Shown: one piece after another, positions 1 to 6,690 of the stretch | Numbering within the stretch: the stretch's first letter is position 1 | Layout: every line of letters starts with the position of its first letter | Assembly: GCA_015520105.1 (NCBI GenBank) | Contig: WAQT01000022.1 | Coordinates: 1-27,533 of the forward strand | DNA length: 27,533 bases | Reading direction: 5' to 3' | Source: Candidatus Aenigmatarchaeota archaeon | Lineage (GTDB): Archaea > Aenigmatarchaeota > Aenigmatarchaeia > QMZP01 | Program-made: the position numbers and the translations under genes | Notes under the pieces: generated by a model | Seen by the model: only the letters and a program-made list of their open reading frames with translations | Told to the model about the DNA's origin: nothing | Database searches by the model: none

Positions 1-96
1 CAGACTCAACAGAATCACGGCGAAGACCACAGCGACTATGAAGCCGAGGCTCAGCTGGAATGCGGCCTTGAGAGAGTTTCCTCTTCTTTCCGGCAT
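1..96 (-). CDS. N-terminal fragment of a small membrane-anchored protein
   Basis: Only the first 32 codons are inside the window; the gene continues past position 1. The peptide starts MPERRGNSLKAAFQLSLGF and runs into a strongly hydrophobic stretch (about residues 14-32), so it is an N-terminal signal anchor or a pilin-like hydrophobic helix. The start is supported by a TATA element (119-126, read on the minus strand as TTTATATA) about 26 nt before the ATG, giving a leaderless mRNA. It follows another small exported protein (229-645) on the same strand, separated by 132 nt. No family can be assigned from 32 residues. Confidence 0.6.
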   Translation of the reverse strand, partial: MPERRGNSLKAAFQLSLGFIVAVVFAVILLSL

Positions 97-133
97 AATA
101 TTATTTGGTCCGAGGGACTATATAAATGCGGAT

Positions 134-155
134 GTTTCTGCAAGGTTTCTGCAAG
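134..155. repeat. two tandem copies of an 11-nt word
   Basis: GTTTCTGCAAG occurs twice in direct succession (134-144 and 145-155), just upstream of the TATA element of the leftmost minus-strand gene. It may be a simple tandem duplication or a paired regulator site; nothing else supports a function. Confidence 0.5.
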
Positions 156-228
156 GCGAATCTGCATAGTATAAGCACTGCAGCTACTGATGCCGTTGCG
201 CGAAGACCGCCGGAAGCCGCGAAGAGGG

Positions 229-645
229 TTACGGGTATATGCCCACTGTGTTGTAAATGTCCAGATATTCGCTGGTCTCTGTTTTAGGCGTCACTGTCCT
301 GCTCTTGACCTGGAGAGAGACCCTGACAGGAGGGTCTGACGGAGGATAGGAGTTCCATTTCGCGCAATCCACAAGGAAGCTGATGTCAACCGAATATTCG
401 AGGGGTTTAGCGAGGTCCGAGAGAAAATGCTTCAGTTGGTTCAGGTCCGTGTTCATCTCGGTGCATGACAGCTCTTCTGTCACTGTCTTATTGATAACTT
501 CCTTCACGTTTTTCAGAAGGTAGGCATCGTTATCGCTCAGGGGAGAGGACACGTCAATCATGGAATAGGCGAGAAGGCCTGCCTGCACCGCCGAGAGCGT
601 CCCGGCTATAAAGACTATGCCAACGATGAAGAGCTGCGCTCTCAT
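229..645 (-). CDS. small exported protein with possible class III signal peptide
   Basis: 138 aa. The N-terminus MRAQLFIVGIVFIAGTLSAV is a very short charged leader (M-R-A) followed by Q and a hydrophobic helix of about 20 residues. R-A before Q-L resembles the cleavage pattern of archaeal prepilin peptidases (EppA/PibD class III signal peptides), so the protein may be a pilin-like or surface-filament component; this is inference. The rest is soluble, with two Cys (about residues 61 and 89) and Pro-rich stretches near the C-terminus. A TATA element at 672-681 lies just upstream and predicts a leader of only a few nt. The reading frame stays open far upstream of this ATG, but that extension overlaps the glycosyltransferase gene and lacks a promoter. 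No named family was recognised. Confidence 0.7.
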   Translation of the reverse strand: MRAQLFIVGIVFIAGTLSAVQAGLLAYSMIDVSSPLSDNDAYLLKNVKEVINKTVTEELSCTEMNTDLNQLKHFLSDLAKPLEYSVDISFLVDCAKWNSYPPSDPPVRVSLQVKSRTVTPKTETSEYLDIYNTVGIYP

Positions 646-671
646 GCTATCATTATATGGATGCCGAATAA

Positions 672-681
672 GATATATAAA
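672..681. promoter_or_regulatory. shared TATA element between divergent genes
   Basis: GATATATAAA is nearly symmetric and sits between the minus-strand exported protein (ATG at 645) and the plus-strand glycosyltransferase. Read leftward it places a start site about 6 nt before the ATG at 645. Read rightward it places one near 703, immediately before an ATG at 704 that opens a 17-codon ORF ahead of the glycosyltransferase. Confidence 0.55.
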
Positions 682-703
682 GGAGACAGGACAATAATAT
701 AAT

Positions 704-757
704 ATGACTGATAGCGGTTTCCGTAGCGTTCCTGTGGCTGGAAGAGGCGTGGGATGA
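704..757 (+). other. possible leaderless upstream ORF of the glycosyltransferase
   Basis: ATG 704 lies exactly at the start site predicted from the 672-681 TATA element. It encodes 17 residues (MTDSGFRSVPVAGRGVG), and its TGA (755-757) overlaps the glycosyltransferase start in GGATGATG. There is no ribosome binding site before 754, so translation of the larger gene may depend on reading this ORF first. It could instead mark a frameshift in the sequence. Confidence 0.35.
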
Positions 758-1920
758 TGCGTCCCGATACCTTCCAAAAGAGTTATGACATACTGGTCGG
801 GGTGTGCACAAAGAACTGCGAGGACACTGTTTCTGACGTGATAAAAACTGTCGACAGGGGCCTCTCCGAATTTTTTCCGGGCAGGAAGTCCATGATAGTG
901 GTGTCCGACGGATACTCGAGCGACGGAACAAGGGAGGCAGTAGAGAGAACCGGAACCTGCGCTGACAAGAGGTTCGTGAGGGAGGTCGGAACTCCCGGGA
1001 AGGGAAGCGCAATAAAAACCGTCCTCATACTGGCAAGACTTTGCGGAGCAAAGGCGGTGGCTGTCGTGGACGGAGACCTTGAGAGCATAGAGCCGTTCTG
1101 GATAAAGCATCTCTTGGAGCCGGTGTTCTCCGGAAGCGACCTCGTGATTCCGTTCTACAGGAGGCACAGGAACGACGGGGTGATAACGAATCACATACTA
1201 TATCCCCTCTTCTCCGCTCTGTACAAGACTGAGATAAGGCAGCCAATAGGAGGAGATTACGGCCTCTCAAGAAGGTTTGCGGAGAGGATTCTGCAGCATC
1301 CCCTCTTTCCCCACAACTTCGGCATAGACATATTCCTCACAACTGTCGCTGTTGCAGAGTCCTTTCGCGTGACAGAGGCCGAGCTCGGCGTCAAGGAACA
1401 CAGCTCATCGAGGTTCTATAAAAACACCGACCATCTAAGAGGAATGTTCGAGGAGGTTATTGGGATGAAGCTTGACCTCATGAATTATTACAAGAGCAGG
1501 ATAAGGTCGTGGTGCTCTGGAAGGGACGTAAAGAAACTGCGCTGCGGCACAGATAAGAGGCCGTCAGAGGTTGTAGTGGACAGGGAGGGGTTTGCGAGAA
1601 AGTTCGTGGAGGAATATTCAAGAATGGAGCCTTTAATAAGGAAGTGCGTCTCTCCGGAATCTATAGAAACGATAGGAAGAATAACGCGCACCGGGGAGTT
1701 CAGATTTCCCGTGGACCTCTGGGTTTCCTGCGTGAGGGATGTTCTTTGCTCCGGGCTGGACAAAAGGGAGAAGATAGAAGTTCTGAGAGTGCTGTGGCAG
1801 GGAAGGTATGCGGGCTTCCTTTATGAGACAGAAGGGCTTACTGATGATGAGACCGAGACCGTGATAAGGAATCAGGTAGAGAGGTTCTCGGAATGCCTGT
1901 CTGCAGCGGTTCCCGCGTGA
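754..1920 (+). CDS. GT-A glycosyltransferase, mannosylglycerate/glucosyl-phosphoglycerate synthase-like
   Basis: 388 aa. The N-terminal half is a GT-A nucleotide-sugar domain: ILVGVCTKNCEDT (about 13-25), a VVSDGYSSDGT segment (49-59), the metal-binding VVDGDLES (DxD at 106-108), RRHRNDGVITNHILYP (136-151), IRQPIGGDYG (161-170), GIDIF and a VKEH His. This motif order is that of GT78/GT81 retaining enzymes such as mannosylglycerate synthase and glucosyl-3-phosphoglycerate synthase, which make the compatible solutes mannosyl- or glucosylglycerate. The substrates here are not proven. The C-terminal 170 residues are charged and less recognisable. Two adjacent ATGs (754, 757) can start it, and a 17-codon leaderless ORF overlaps the start. 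No phosphatase partner is adjacent, so solute synthesis is a family-based guess. Confidence 0.8.
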   Translation: MMRPDTFQKSYDILVGVCTKNCEDTVSDVIKTVDRGLSEFFPGRKSMIVVSDGYSSDGTREAVERTGTCADKRFVREVGTPGKGSAIKTVLILARLCGAKAVAVVDGDLESIEPFWIKHLLEPVFSGSDLVIPFYRRHRNDGVITNHILYPLFSALYKTEIRQPIGGDYGLSRRFAERILQHPLFPHNFGIDIFLTTVAVAESFRVTEAELGVKEHSSSRFYKNTDHLRGMFEEVIGMKLDLMNYYKSRIRSWCSGRDVKKLRCGTDKRPSEVVVDREGFARKFVEEYSRMEPLIRKCVSPESIETIGRITRTGEFRFPVDLWVSCVRDVLCSGLDKREKIEVLRVLWQGRYAGFLYETEGLTDDETETVIRNQVERFSECLSAAVPA

Positions 1921-2017
1921 TTGAATAGCAACGTCCCGGAACCGTTGTCTGTTCCTGTGTTATGCCGGAGGGGAACAGGATATTACTGTTTATAAATAGC
2001 AAGCTCATTCTATCACT

Positions 2018-3190
2018 ATGGCTTCTGGATTCGAAAAGTTCGTGGACGGGAATGTCAGGAGGCTTGCGAAGGAGGCCCTTAGGTTCGGGAACGTGTGCAA
2101 CCACTGCCTCGGCAGGCAGTTTGCAAAGATAGGGCACGGCTTCACGAACGAGGAGAGAGGGAAGGCGATAAGGAAGGTCCTCGGTCTGAGAGAACCACAA
2201 AGCGAGTGCGACGTGTGCGACGGGATATTCGCAACGCTCGGGAAGAAGGCAAGGGAGATAGCGAAGTCCATGAAGGAATGGGAATTCGATACCTTCATGG
2301 TCGGCACAATAATGAGCGAGGAGCTTAAAGAGAGGGAGGAAACATTCTGGTTCCAGTGCGGTAGCGAAGACGCGGAGCCTCTGAAAACCGAGATAAACAG
2401 GGAGCTTGGGAAGATTCTGGAGAAGCTCACGGGGAAGAGGGCAGACAGGGAGAGGCCCGACATTGTGGTCTATCTCGACCTCGAGAACGAGACGTTCTAC
2501 ATAGAACCCTCTCCCGCGTATTTCTACGGAAGGTACAGGAAGCTCGTGAGGGGGATTCCCCAGACCAAGTGGGACAAATACGAAGAGAGCGTGGAGGATG
2601 TAATCGCGAAGCCGTTCATGAGGGAGACCGGAGGTGGGGAGCACAGTCTGCACGGAATGGGAAGGGAGGACATAGACGCGAGGTGCCTCGGATGGAGGCC
2701 GTTCATCCTTGAGATAACGAAACCAAGAAAAAGGAACCTCAACCTCAGGGAGATTGAGAAAGAGATAAACGCGTCCGGTAAGGTGGAGGTCTCCTCGCTC
2801 AGGAAGTCGGACAGGAAGGAGGTCGCAAGGCTGAAGGCGGCGAGGCCGGACAAGAGCTACAGGGTTCTCGTGGAGTTCGAGAGGCCTGTGGAGGGGATTG
2901 AGAAGCTCAAGGAGCTTGAGGGAGAGATAGAGCAGAAGACGCCGTCGAGGGTGGTGCACAGGAGGGCGGACATCGAGAGGAGGAGGAAGGTAAAGAGAAT
3001 CTCATGGAAGATTATCGATGACAGGAAGGCCGAACTTACGATAAGGGCGGAGGCAGGGCTTTACATAAAGGAGCTGGTTACGGGAGATGGAGGGAGGACA
3101 AGGCCGAGCGTGTCCGAAATTCTCGGGAACAGCGCAAGGGTGATTGAGCTTGATGTCATCGGGATACACACAGGAAAGGAATGGGACTGA
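2018..3190 (+). CDS. pus10: tRNA pseudouridine synthase Pus10
   Basis: 390 aa, full length. Archaeal Pus10 makes pseudouridine at positions 54 and 55 of the tRNA T-loop. Two CxxC pairs (C27/C30 in CNHC and C64/C67 in CDVC) form the N-terminal zinc site next to a THUMP-like domain. The catalytic domain has the family motif GREDIDARCLGWRPFILEI (about 215-233, with the active-site Asp), and the C-terminus has GLYIKELVTGDGGRTRPSVS. The ATG is supported by a TATA element at 1989-1997, about 25 nt upstream, so the mRNA is probably leaderless. The gene stands alone just before the rpl21e operon. Its substrates here are notable: all three tRNA genes in this window have introns in or beside the T-loop that Pus10 modifies. 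Confidence 0.95.
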   Translation: MASGFEKFVDGNVRRLAKEALRFGNVCNHCLGRQFAKIGHGFTNEERGKAIRKVLGLREPQSECDVCDGIFATLGKKAREIAKSMKEWEFDTFMVGTIMSEELKEREETFWFQCGSEDAEPLKTEINRELGKILEKLTGKRADRERPDIVVYLDLENETFYIEPSPAYFYGRYRKLVRGIPQTKWDKYEESVEDVIAKPFMRETGGGEHSLHGMGREDIDARCLGWRPFILEITKPRKRNLNLREIEKEINASGKVEVSSLRKSDRKEVARLKAARPDKSYRVLVEFERPVEGIEKLKELEGEIEQKTPSRVVHRRADIERRRKVKRISWKIIDDRKAELTIRAEAGLYIKELVTGDGGRTRPSVSEILGNSARVIELDVIGIHTGKEWD

Positions 3191-3249
3191 GCTGTGCGAT
3201 ATCTTTATATTAATAAGAAGCTCTATAGACGTATAATCGAGGTGTTGTT

Positions 3250-3540
3250 ATGAGGGCGAGTAAGGGGTTCCGCTCCGGAACGAGAAGGAAGCTTTCGGTT
3301 GGAAAGAGGAAGAAGTTCAAGCCTGAGGCCTTTATAAAAGAGCTGAAGGAAGGCCAGGCGGTTGTGATAAAACAGGACCCCTCGTCCCACAGGGGAATGC
3401 CCCACCCGAGGTTCAAGGGACTGACAGGAACGGTTAAGGGAAAGAGGGGAAGCTCGTACATAATATCCGTTAGGAGCGGCAGGTCTTTCAAGGAGGTCAT
3501 AGCGAGGCCCGAGCATGTGAAGCCGCTGGAGGCAAGATAG
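3250..3540 (+). CDS. rpl21e: 50S ribosomal protein L21e
   Basis: 96 aa, the usual archaeal length. It begins MRASKGFRSGTRRKLSVGKR, the L21e signature, and contains the SH3-like core (VVIKQDPSSHRGMPHPRFKG, then GLTGTVKGKRGSSYII). It is the first gene of an operon with rpoF and a DUF655 gene, an order conserved in many archaea. A TATA element at 3203-3212 predicts a start near 3230, and GAGGTG at 3239-3244 is a ribosome binding site 5 nt before the ATG, so this gene has a short leader. Confidence 0.97.
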   Translation: MRASKGFRSGTRRKLSVGKRKKFKPEAFIKELKEGQAVVIKQDPSSHRGMPHPRFKGLTGTVKGKRGSSYIISVRSGRSFKEVIARPEHVKPLEAR

Positions 3541-3541
3541 C

Positions 3542-3868
3542 ATGGAAGTGAAGGCTCAGAGATTCGTTTCATGGGCAGAGGCGAAGTCCATTCTCATGAA
3601 GAAGGAAAAGGAAAAGGAGCTTGGCTACGAACAGAAGAATGCTCTGGAGCATTTAAGGAAGTTCAGCAAGCTCTCGCAAAAGAGCGTGAAGGAGATGGAT
3701 GAGGAACTCAGGAAGATAGAGAAGCTCAAGGAGAAGCACAGGATTATGATTCTCAACTTCCTTCCCGAGAACGAGGAGCAGCTCAGGCTCATCTTTCACA
3801 ACGACACCACGCTGCTCTCTGACGAGGACAGGAAGAAGATTCTGAGCGTGGTGAAGAAGTTCGGCTAA
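3542..3868 (+). CDS. rpoF: RNA polymerase subunit F (Rpb4 homologue)
   Basis: 108 aa. RpoF pairs with RpoE (Rpb7) to form the stalk of archaeal RNA polymerase. The protein is all helical and charged; EQKNALEHLRKFSKLS and the C-terminal HRIMILNFLPENEEQLRLIF...LLSDEDRKKILSVVKKF match the conserved HRDC-like domain of Rpb4/RpoF. The ATG lies 1 nt after the L21e stop. GGAGG at 3527-3531, inside the end of rpl21e, serves as its ribosome binding site, so the two are translated from one mRNA. Confidence 0.95.
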   Translation: MEVKAQRFVSWAEAKSILMKKEKEKELGYEQKNALEHLRKFSKLSQKSVKEMDEELRKIEKLKEKHRIMILNFLPENEEQLRLIFHNDTTLLSDEDRKKILSVVKKFG

Positions 3869-3911
3869 GCAATTTAAAGCAGAAAGCCAATTGATTCTAT
3901 CCGGTGATGAC

Positions 3912-4499
3912 ATGCGCGGCAGGAAGCCTCTGAGAAAGGACGAGTGGGCGATAGTTCTGGACTTTCTTGCGCACGGCCACCACGGAATGGAGAGGTCGCA
4001 GCCGGTCGCGTACGTTGTCGGAGAAAACTATTTTTCGCTCCTTGAAGTGATAGTGAAGGATGACGTTCATCTCAAACTCGGGGACAGGGTATACATAGGA
4101 GACGGGAAGAGGGATGTGGTGAAGTACATACGGAAGAGGATAAGGCCGGACGAACTCACTGCCGCGGCAAGGGACGAACTCGAGGACATGGTGACCGAAA
4201 TGGTGATGAAGAACGAGAAGAAGTTCATCGATTTCTTCAACAGGGCGGGGAGCATAACAACGAGGCTTCACCAGCTCGAACTCCTCCCGGGTATAGGGAA
4301 GAAGCACCTCTGGGCTATCATCGAGGCGAGGAAAGAGAAACCTTTCGAGAGTTTTGAGGATATAAAGAAGAGGGTCCCCCTCCTCCCGCACCCTGAGAAG
4401 ATGGTGGTGAGGAGGATACTCGACGAGATGGGGGAGGAGGAGAAATACCGGCTCTTCGTCCCGAAATTCGAGAGGGAAAAGGAGAGAAGGTTCAGATAA
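3912..4499 (+). CDS. DUF655 protein (OB-fold plus helix-hairpin-helix)
   Basis: 195 aa. The N-terminal part (to about residue 75) is a beta-rich domain carrying VGENYFSLLEVIVKDDVHLKLGDRVYIG, resembling an OB/S1-like fold. The C-terminal part has LELLPGIGKKHLWAIIEARK, a helix-hairpin-helix motif typical of nucleic-acid binding. The family is archaeal and almost always sits downstream of rpl21e and rpoF, as here; a role in ribosome or RNA biology is likely but unproven. ATG 3912 is preferred over an upstream TTG (3891) because GGTGA at 3903-3907 is a suitable ribosome binding site. AATTTAAAG at 3870-3878 could be an internal promoter. The rRNA dimethyltransferase gene that often follows in other archaea is absent. 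Confidence 0.9.
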   Translation: MRGRKPLRKDEWAIVLDFLAHGHHGMERSQPVAYVVGENYFSLLEVIVKDDVHLKLGDRVYIGDGKRDVVKYIRKRIRPDELTAAARDELEDMVTEMVMKNEKKFIDFFNRAGSITTRLHQLELLPGIGKKHLWAIIEARKEKPFESFEDIKKRVPLLPHPEKMVVRRILDEMGEEEKYRLFVPKFEREKERRFR

Positions 4500-4560
4500 C
4501 AGCCTTTCGAGGCTGCCGCCTTCGTCCAAAGGCTGTTGACCCAAACCCCTTGAAAACAAA

Positions 4561-4586
4561 CGGGAGCTTCGCTGACGCTCGCTTCC
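4561..4586 (+). repeat. dispersed repeat copy next to tRNA-Ile
   Basis: The 26 nt beginning CGGGAGCTTCGCTGACGCTC are repeated in inverted orientation at 7630-7655 with one mismatch. The copy lies in the spacer between the DUF655 stop and the 3' end of tRNA-Ile. The word itself is nearly palindromic. The flanking 4500-4560 stretch has no recognisable gene; it contains a small hairpin, AGCCTTTCGAGGCT, just after the DUF655 stop that may act as a terminator. Confidence 0.75.
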
Positions 4587-4641
4587 TCACACATTCTTCT
4601 GCCTGAACAACATAAAGAAGTTGCCCGGATAAATTGTGCAA

Positions 4642-4812
4642 TGGGCCCGCTGGGATTCGAATTCCTGAACAGTCTGCTTCCGCAGGCCGTTTCCCAGGAC
4701 CTCCCGCTGGCCTAGGCACTCACCGGAAATCTCCCGGTGGCCATATAAGACGGGCGCTCTAGGCCAAATGCTCTGCACAGCAGGACCTGCGGTGCGTCTG
4801 AGCTACGGGCCC
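4642..4812 (-). tRNA. tRNA-Ile(UAU) with three introns
   Basis: The acceptor arm is GGGCCCG (4806-4812) paired with CGGGCCC plus discriminator A (4642-4649). Splicing three BHB introns gives a standard 75-nt tRNA. Intron 1 (4768-4797, 30 nt, D-loop 15/16) has helix GCTC/GAGC. Intron 2 (4709-4743, 35 nt, canonical 37/38) has outer helix CCCGT/GCGGG, central helix CTTA/TAGG and bulges TAT and CCA. Intron 3 (4662-4692, 31 nt, 53/54) has helix CCTG/CAGG and bulges GGA and AAT. Cutting after the second bulge nucleotide restores D-loop AGTTGGCCTA, anticodon loop CTTATAA, T-stem CTGGG/CCCAG and T-loop TTCGAAT. The anticodon (plus-strand 4745-4747) is TAT, which reads AUA. The identity follows from the anticodon and the GGGCCCGTAGCTCAG start typical of archaeal tRNA-Ile. 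An AT-rich stretch near 4840-4853 may be its promoter. Confidence 0.93.
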
Positions 4813-4901
4813 ATCCCTTAACTTTGGTCAATCTGGTATTTGAAATTATCACCTGCCGGATGGGAAACGCGGCACGGTGCTGTATAAACTATCCAGTTAA
4901 G

Positions 4902-4989
4902 TTTAAATATAAGCACTACATAAGTTACAACACTCCGGGCTTCTAAAAAACTAACTCAGCCAATCCGGAGTAGCGAACATATTATGTTC
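4902..4989 (+). promoter_or_regulatory. thermosome promoter and structured 5' leader
   Basis: TTTAAATATAA at 4902-4912 is a TATA element that places the start site near 4932, about 80 nt before the thermosome ATG, which is unusual here because most genes look leaderless. The leader has two inverted repeats: ACTCCGG (4932-4938) with CCGGAGT (4965-4971), and a perfect GAACATA-T-TATGTTC palindrome (4975-4989) shortly before the ribosome binding site GGAGGTGAT (5001-5009). They could form RNA hairpins or be operators for a heat-shock regulator; which is not decided by the sequence. Confidence 0.6.
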
Positions 4990-5013
4990 AATCTTTAACT
5001 GGAGGTGATTGAA

Positions 5014-6660
5014 ATGACGAACGGACAGTATGGCGGTCAGCCGATATTCATACTGCCAGAAGGAACTCTGAGAAGCAGGGGCAGGGATGCCCAGAGGAAC
5101 AACATAGCAGCAGCAAAGGCTGTTGCGGACACAGTAAGGACAACGCTCGGCCCGAAGGGAATGGACAAGATGCTTGTGGATTCCCTCGGGGACGTCGTGA
5201 TAACGAACGACGGCGCTACCATCCTGAACGAGATGCAGATAGAGCATCCGGCAGCAAAGATGATGGTGGAGGTCGCCAAGACGCAGGACAGCGCAGTGGG
5301 TGACGGAACAACGACAGCTGTCATACTCGCGGGCGAACTCCTGAAGAAGGCCGAAGACCTGCTCGACCAGGAGATACACCCCACGGTCATAACAAAGGGT
5401 TTCAGAATGGCCAAGGCAAAAGCCCTTGAGACCCTTGATGGCATAGCGATGAATGTGGAACTCAAGGACGAGAGCACGCTTGAGAAGATAGCAGAGACAG
5501 CGATGACAGGAAAGTCATCCGAGAAGGCCTCAAAGGAGCTTGCAGAGCTTGCTGTGCAGGCCATAAAGAAGGTCGCTGAGGAGAAGGATGGAAAGATTGA
5601 AGTTGACACCGACAACATAAAGCTGGAGAAGAAGGAGGGCGGTTCGATAAACGAGACCCGCCTGATAGACGGAATCATAATAGACAAGGAGGTCGTCCAT
5701 CCGGCTATGCCCAAGACTCTTGAAAACGCAAAGATAGCCCTTGTGGATTCCGCGCTCGAGATAAAGGAGCTTGAAGGCGATGCGAAGATAAACATAGACT
5801 CTCCTGAGAAGATGCAGGCTTTCCTCGAGGACCAGGAGAGAAGCCTGAAGGAGATGGTTGAGGCAGTCGCCAGCTCCGGAGCGAACGTGCTCTTCTGCCA
5901 GAAGGGAATAGACGATGTTGCGCAACACTACCTTGCAAAGAAAGGCATACTCGCTGCAAGGAGGGTGAAGAAATCCGACATGGAGAAGCTCGCGAGAGCG
6001 ACAGGAGCGAAGATAGTGAGCAACCTCAAGGACCTTACAAGCAACGAGCTCGGTTTCGCCGGAATAGTGTACGAGAAGAAGATAGCCGGGGACGAGATGA
6101 TATTTGTGGAGAAGTGCAAGACCCCCAAGGCTGTCACGATATTGATAAGGGGAGGGACCGAGCACGTGGTTGACGAGGTCGAGAGGGCAATGGAGGACGC
6201 GATAAAGGGAATAGCCTCCGCGCTTGAGCTTGGGAAGATTGTCGCAGGCGGAGGCGCTTCCGAGATAGAGGTTTCCAAGGAGCTGAGGAAGTACGCAGAG
6301 AGTTTCTCCGGAAGGGAGCAGCTTGCAGTGAACGCGTTCGCAGAGGCAATGGAAGTGATACCGAGAAGCCTTGCAGAGAACGCCGGGCTTGACCCCATAG
6401 ACAAGCTCGCTTCGCTCAGGGCGGAGCACGACAAGAAGCAGGCGAATGCCGGTCTTGATGTGTTTTCCGGAAAAATAACGGACATGAGCAAGGCCGGAGT
6501 TATAGAACCGCTAAAGATAAAGATTCAGGCGCTCAAATCCGCCACAGAAGCCGCTGAGATGATACTGAGGATAGACGATGTGATAGCGGCAAGCGGCTCC
6601 GAGAAGGGCGGAAGCTCTGGAGGAGCTGGCGGAATGGGCGGCCAGATGCCTGAATATTAA
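5014..6660 (+). CDS. thsA: thermosome subunit (group II chaperonin)
   Basis: 548 aa, normal length. It folds proteins as part of a double-ring ATPase. Diagnostic segments are DTVRTTLGPKGMDKMLVDSL and TNDGATILNEM near the N-terminus, SAVGDGTTTAVILAGELL (ATP site), the apical-domain and IVAGGGASEIEVSKELRKYA segments, and a Gly/Met-rich tail ending GGMGGQMPEY, typical of archaeal thermosomes. The ATG at 5014 is chosen over a GTG at 5005 because GGAGGTGAT (5001-5009) is a strong ribosome binding site that would overlap the GTG. The gene is monocistronic, with a structured leader upstream and a terminator hairpin downstream. Ile is encoded mainly by ATA here. Confidence 0.98.
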   Translation: MTNGQYGGQPIFILPEGTLRSRGRDAQRNNIAAAKAVADTVRTTLGPKGMDKMLVDSLGDVVITNDGATILNEMQIEHPAAKMMVEVAKTQDSAVGDGTTTAVILAGELLKKAEDLLDQEIHPTVITKGFRMAKAKALETLDGIAMNVELKDESTLEKIAETAMTGKSSEKASKELAELAVQAIKKVAEEKDGKIEVDTDNIKLEKKEGGSINETRLIDGIIIDKEVVHPAMPKTLENAKIALVDSALEIKELEGDAKINIDSPEKMQAFLEDQERSLKEMVEAVASSGANVLFCQKGIDDVAQHYLAKKGILAARRVKKSDMEKLARATGAKIVSNLKDLTSNELGFAGIVYEKKIAGDEMIFVEKCKTPKAVTILIRGGTEHVVDEVERAMEDAIKGIASALELGKIVAGGGASEIEVSKELRKYAESFSGREQLAVNAFAEAMEVIPRSLAENAGLDPIDKLASLRAEHDKKQANAGLDVFSGKITDMSKAGVIEPLKIKIQALKSATEAAEMILRIDDVIAASGSEKGGSSGGAGGMGGQMPEY

Positions 6661-6690
6661 GGCCTCTCAGGCCTTTCCCGTTTTCTTTTA
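6659..6690 (+). terminator. thermosome terminator
   Basis: AAGGCC-TCTCA-GGCCTT (6659-6675) forms a 6-bp hairpin that begins in the stop codon and is followed by a T-rich run (TTTTCTTTTA). The same run, read on the other strand, ends the convergent HAD gene, so it may serve both. Confidence 0.65.

Noticed and set aside
646..1194. Long minus-strand upstream extension of the 138-aa exported protein
   Set aside because: It runs antisense through the glycosyltransferase gene, lacks a promoter, and would bury the signal-peptide-like N-terminus in the middle of the protein.
4709..4767. 8-bp pairing TGGCCTAG/CTAGGCCA between D-loop and anticodon intron of tRNA-Ile
   Set aside because: It would be incompatible with the complete BHB at 37/38; most likely it is coincidental because GGCC words are self-complementary.
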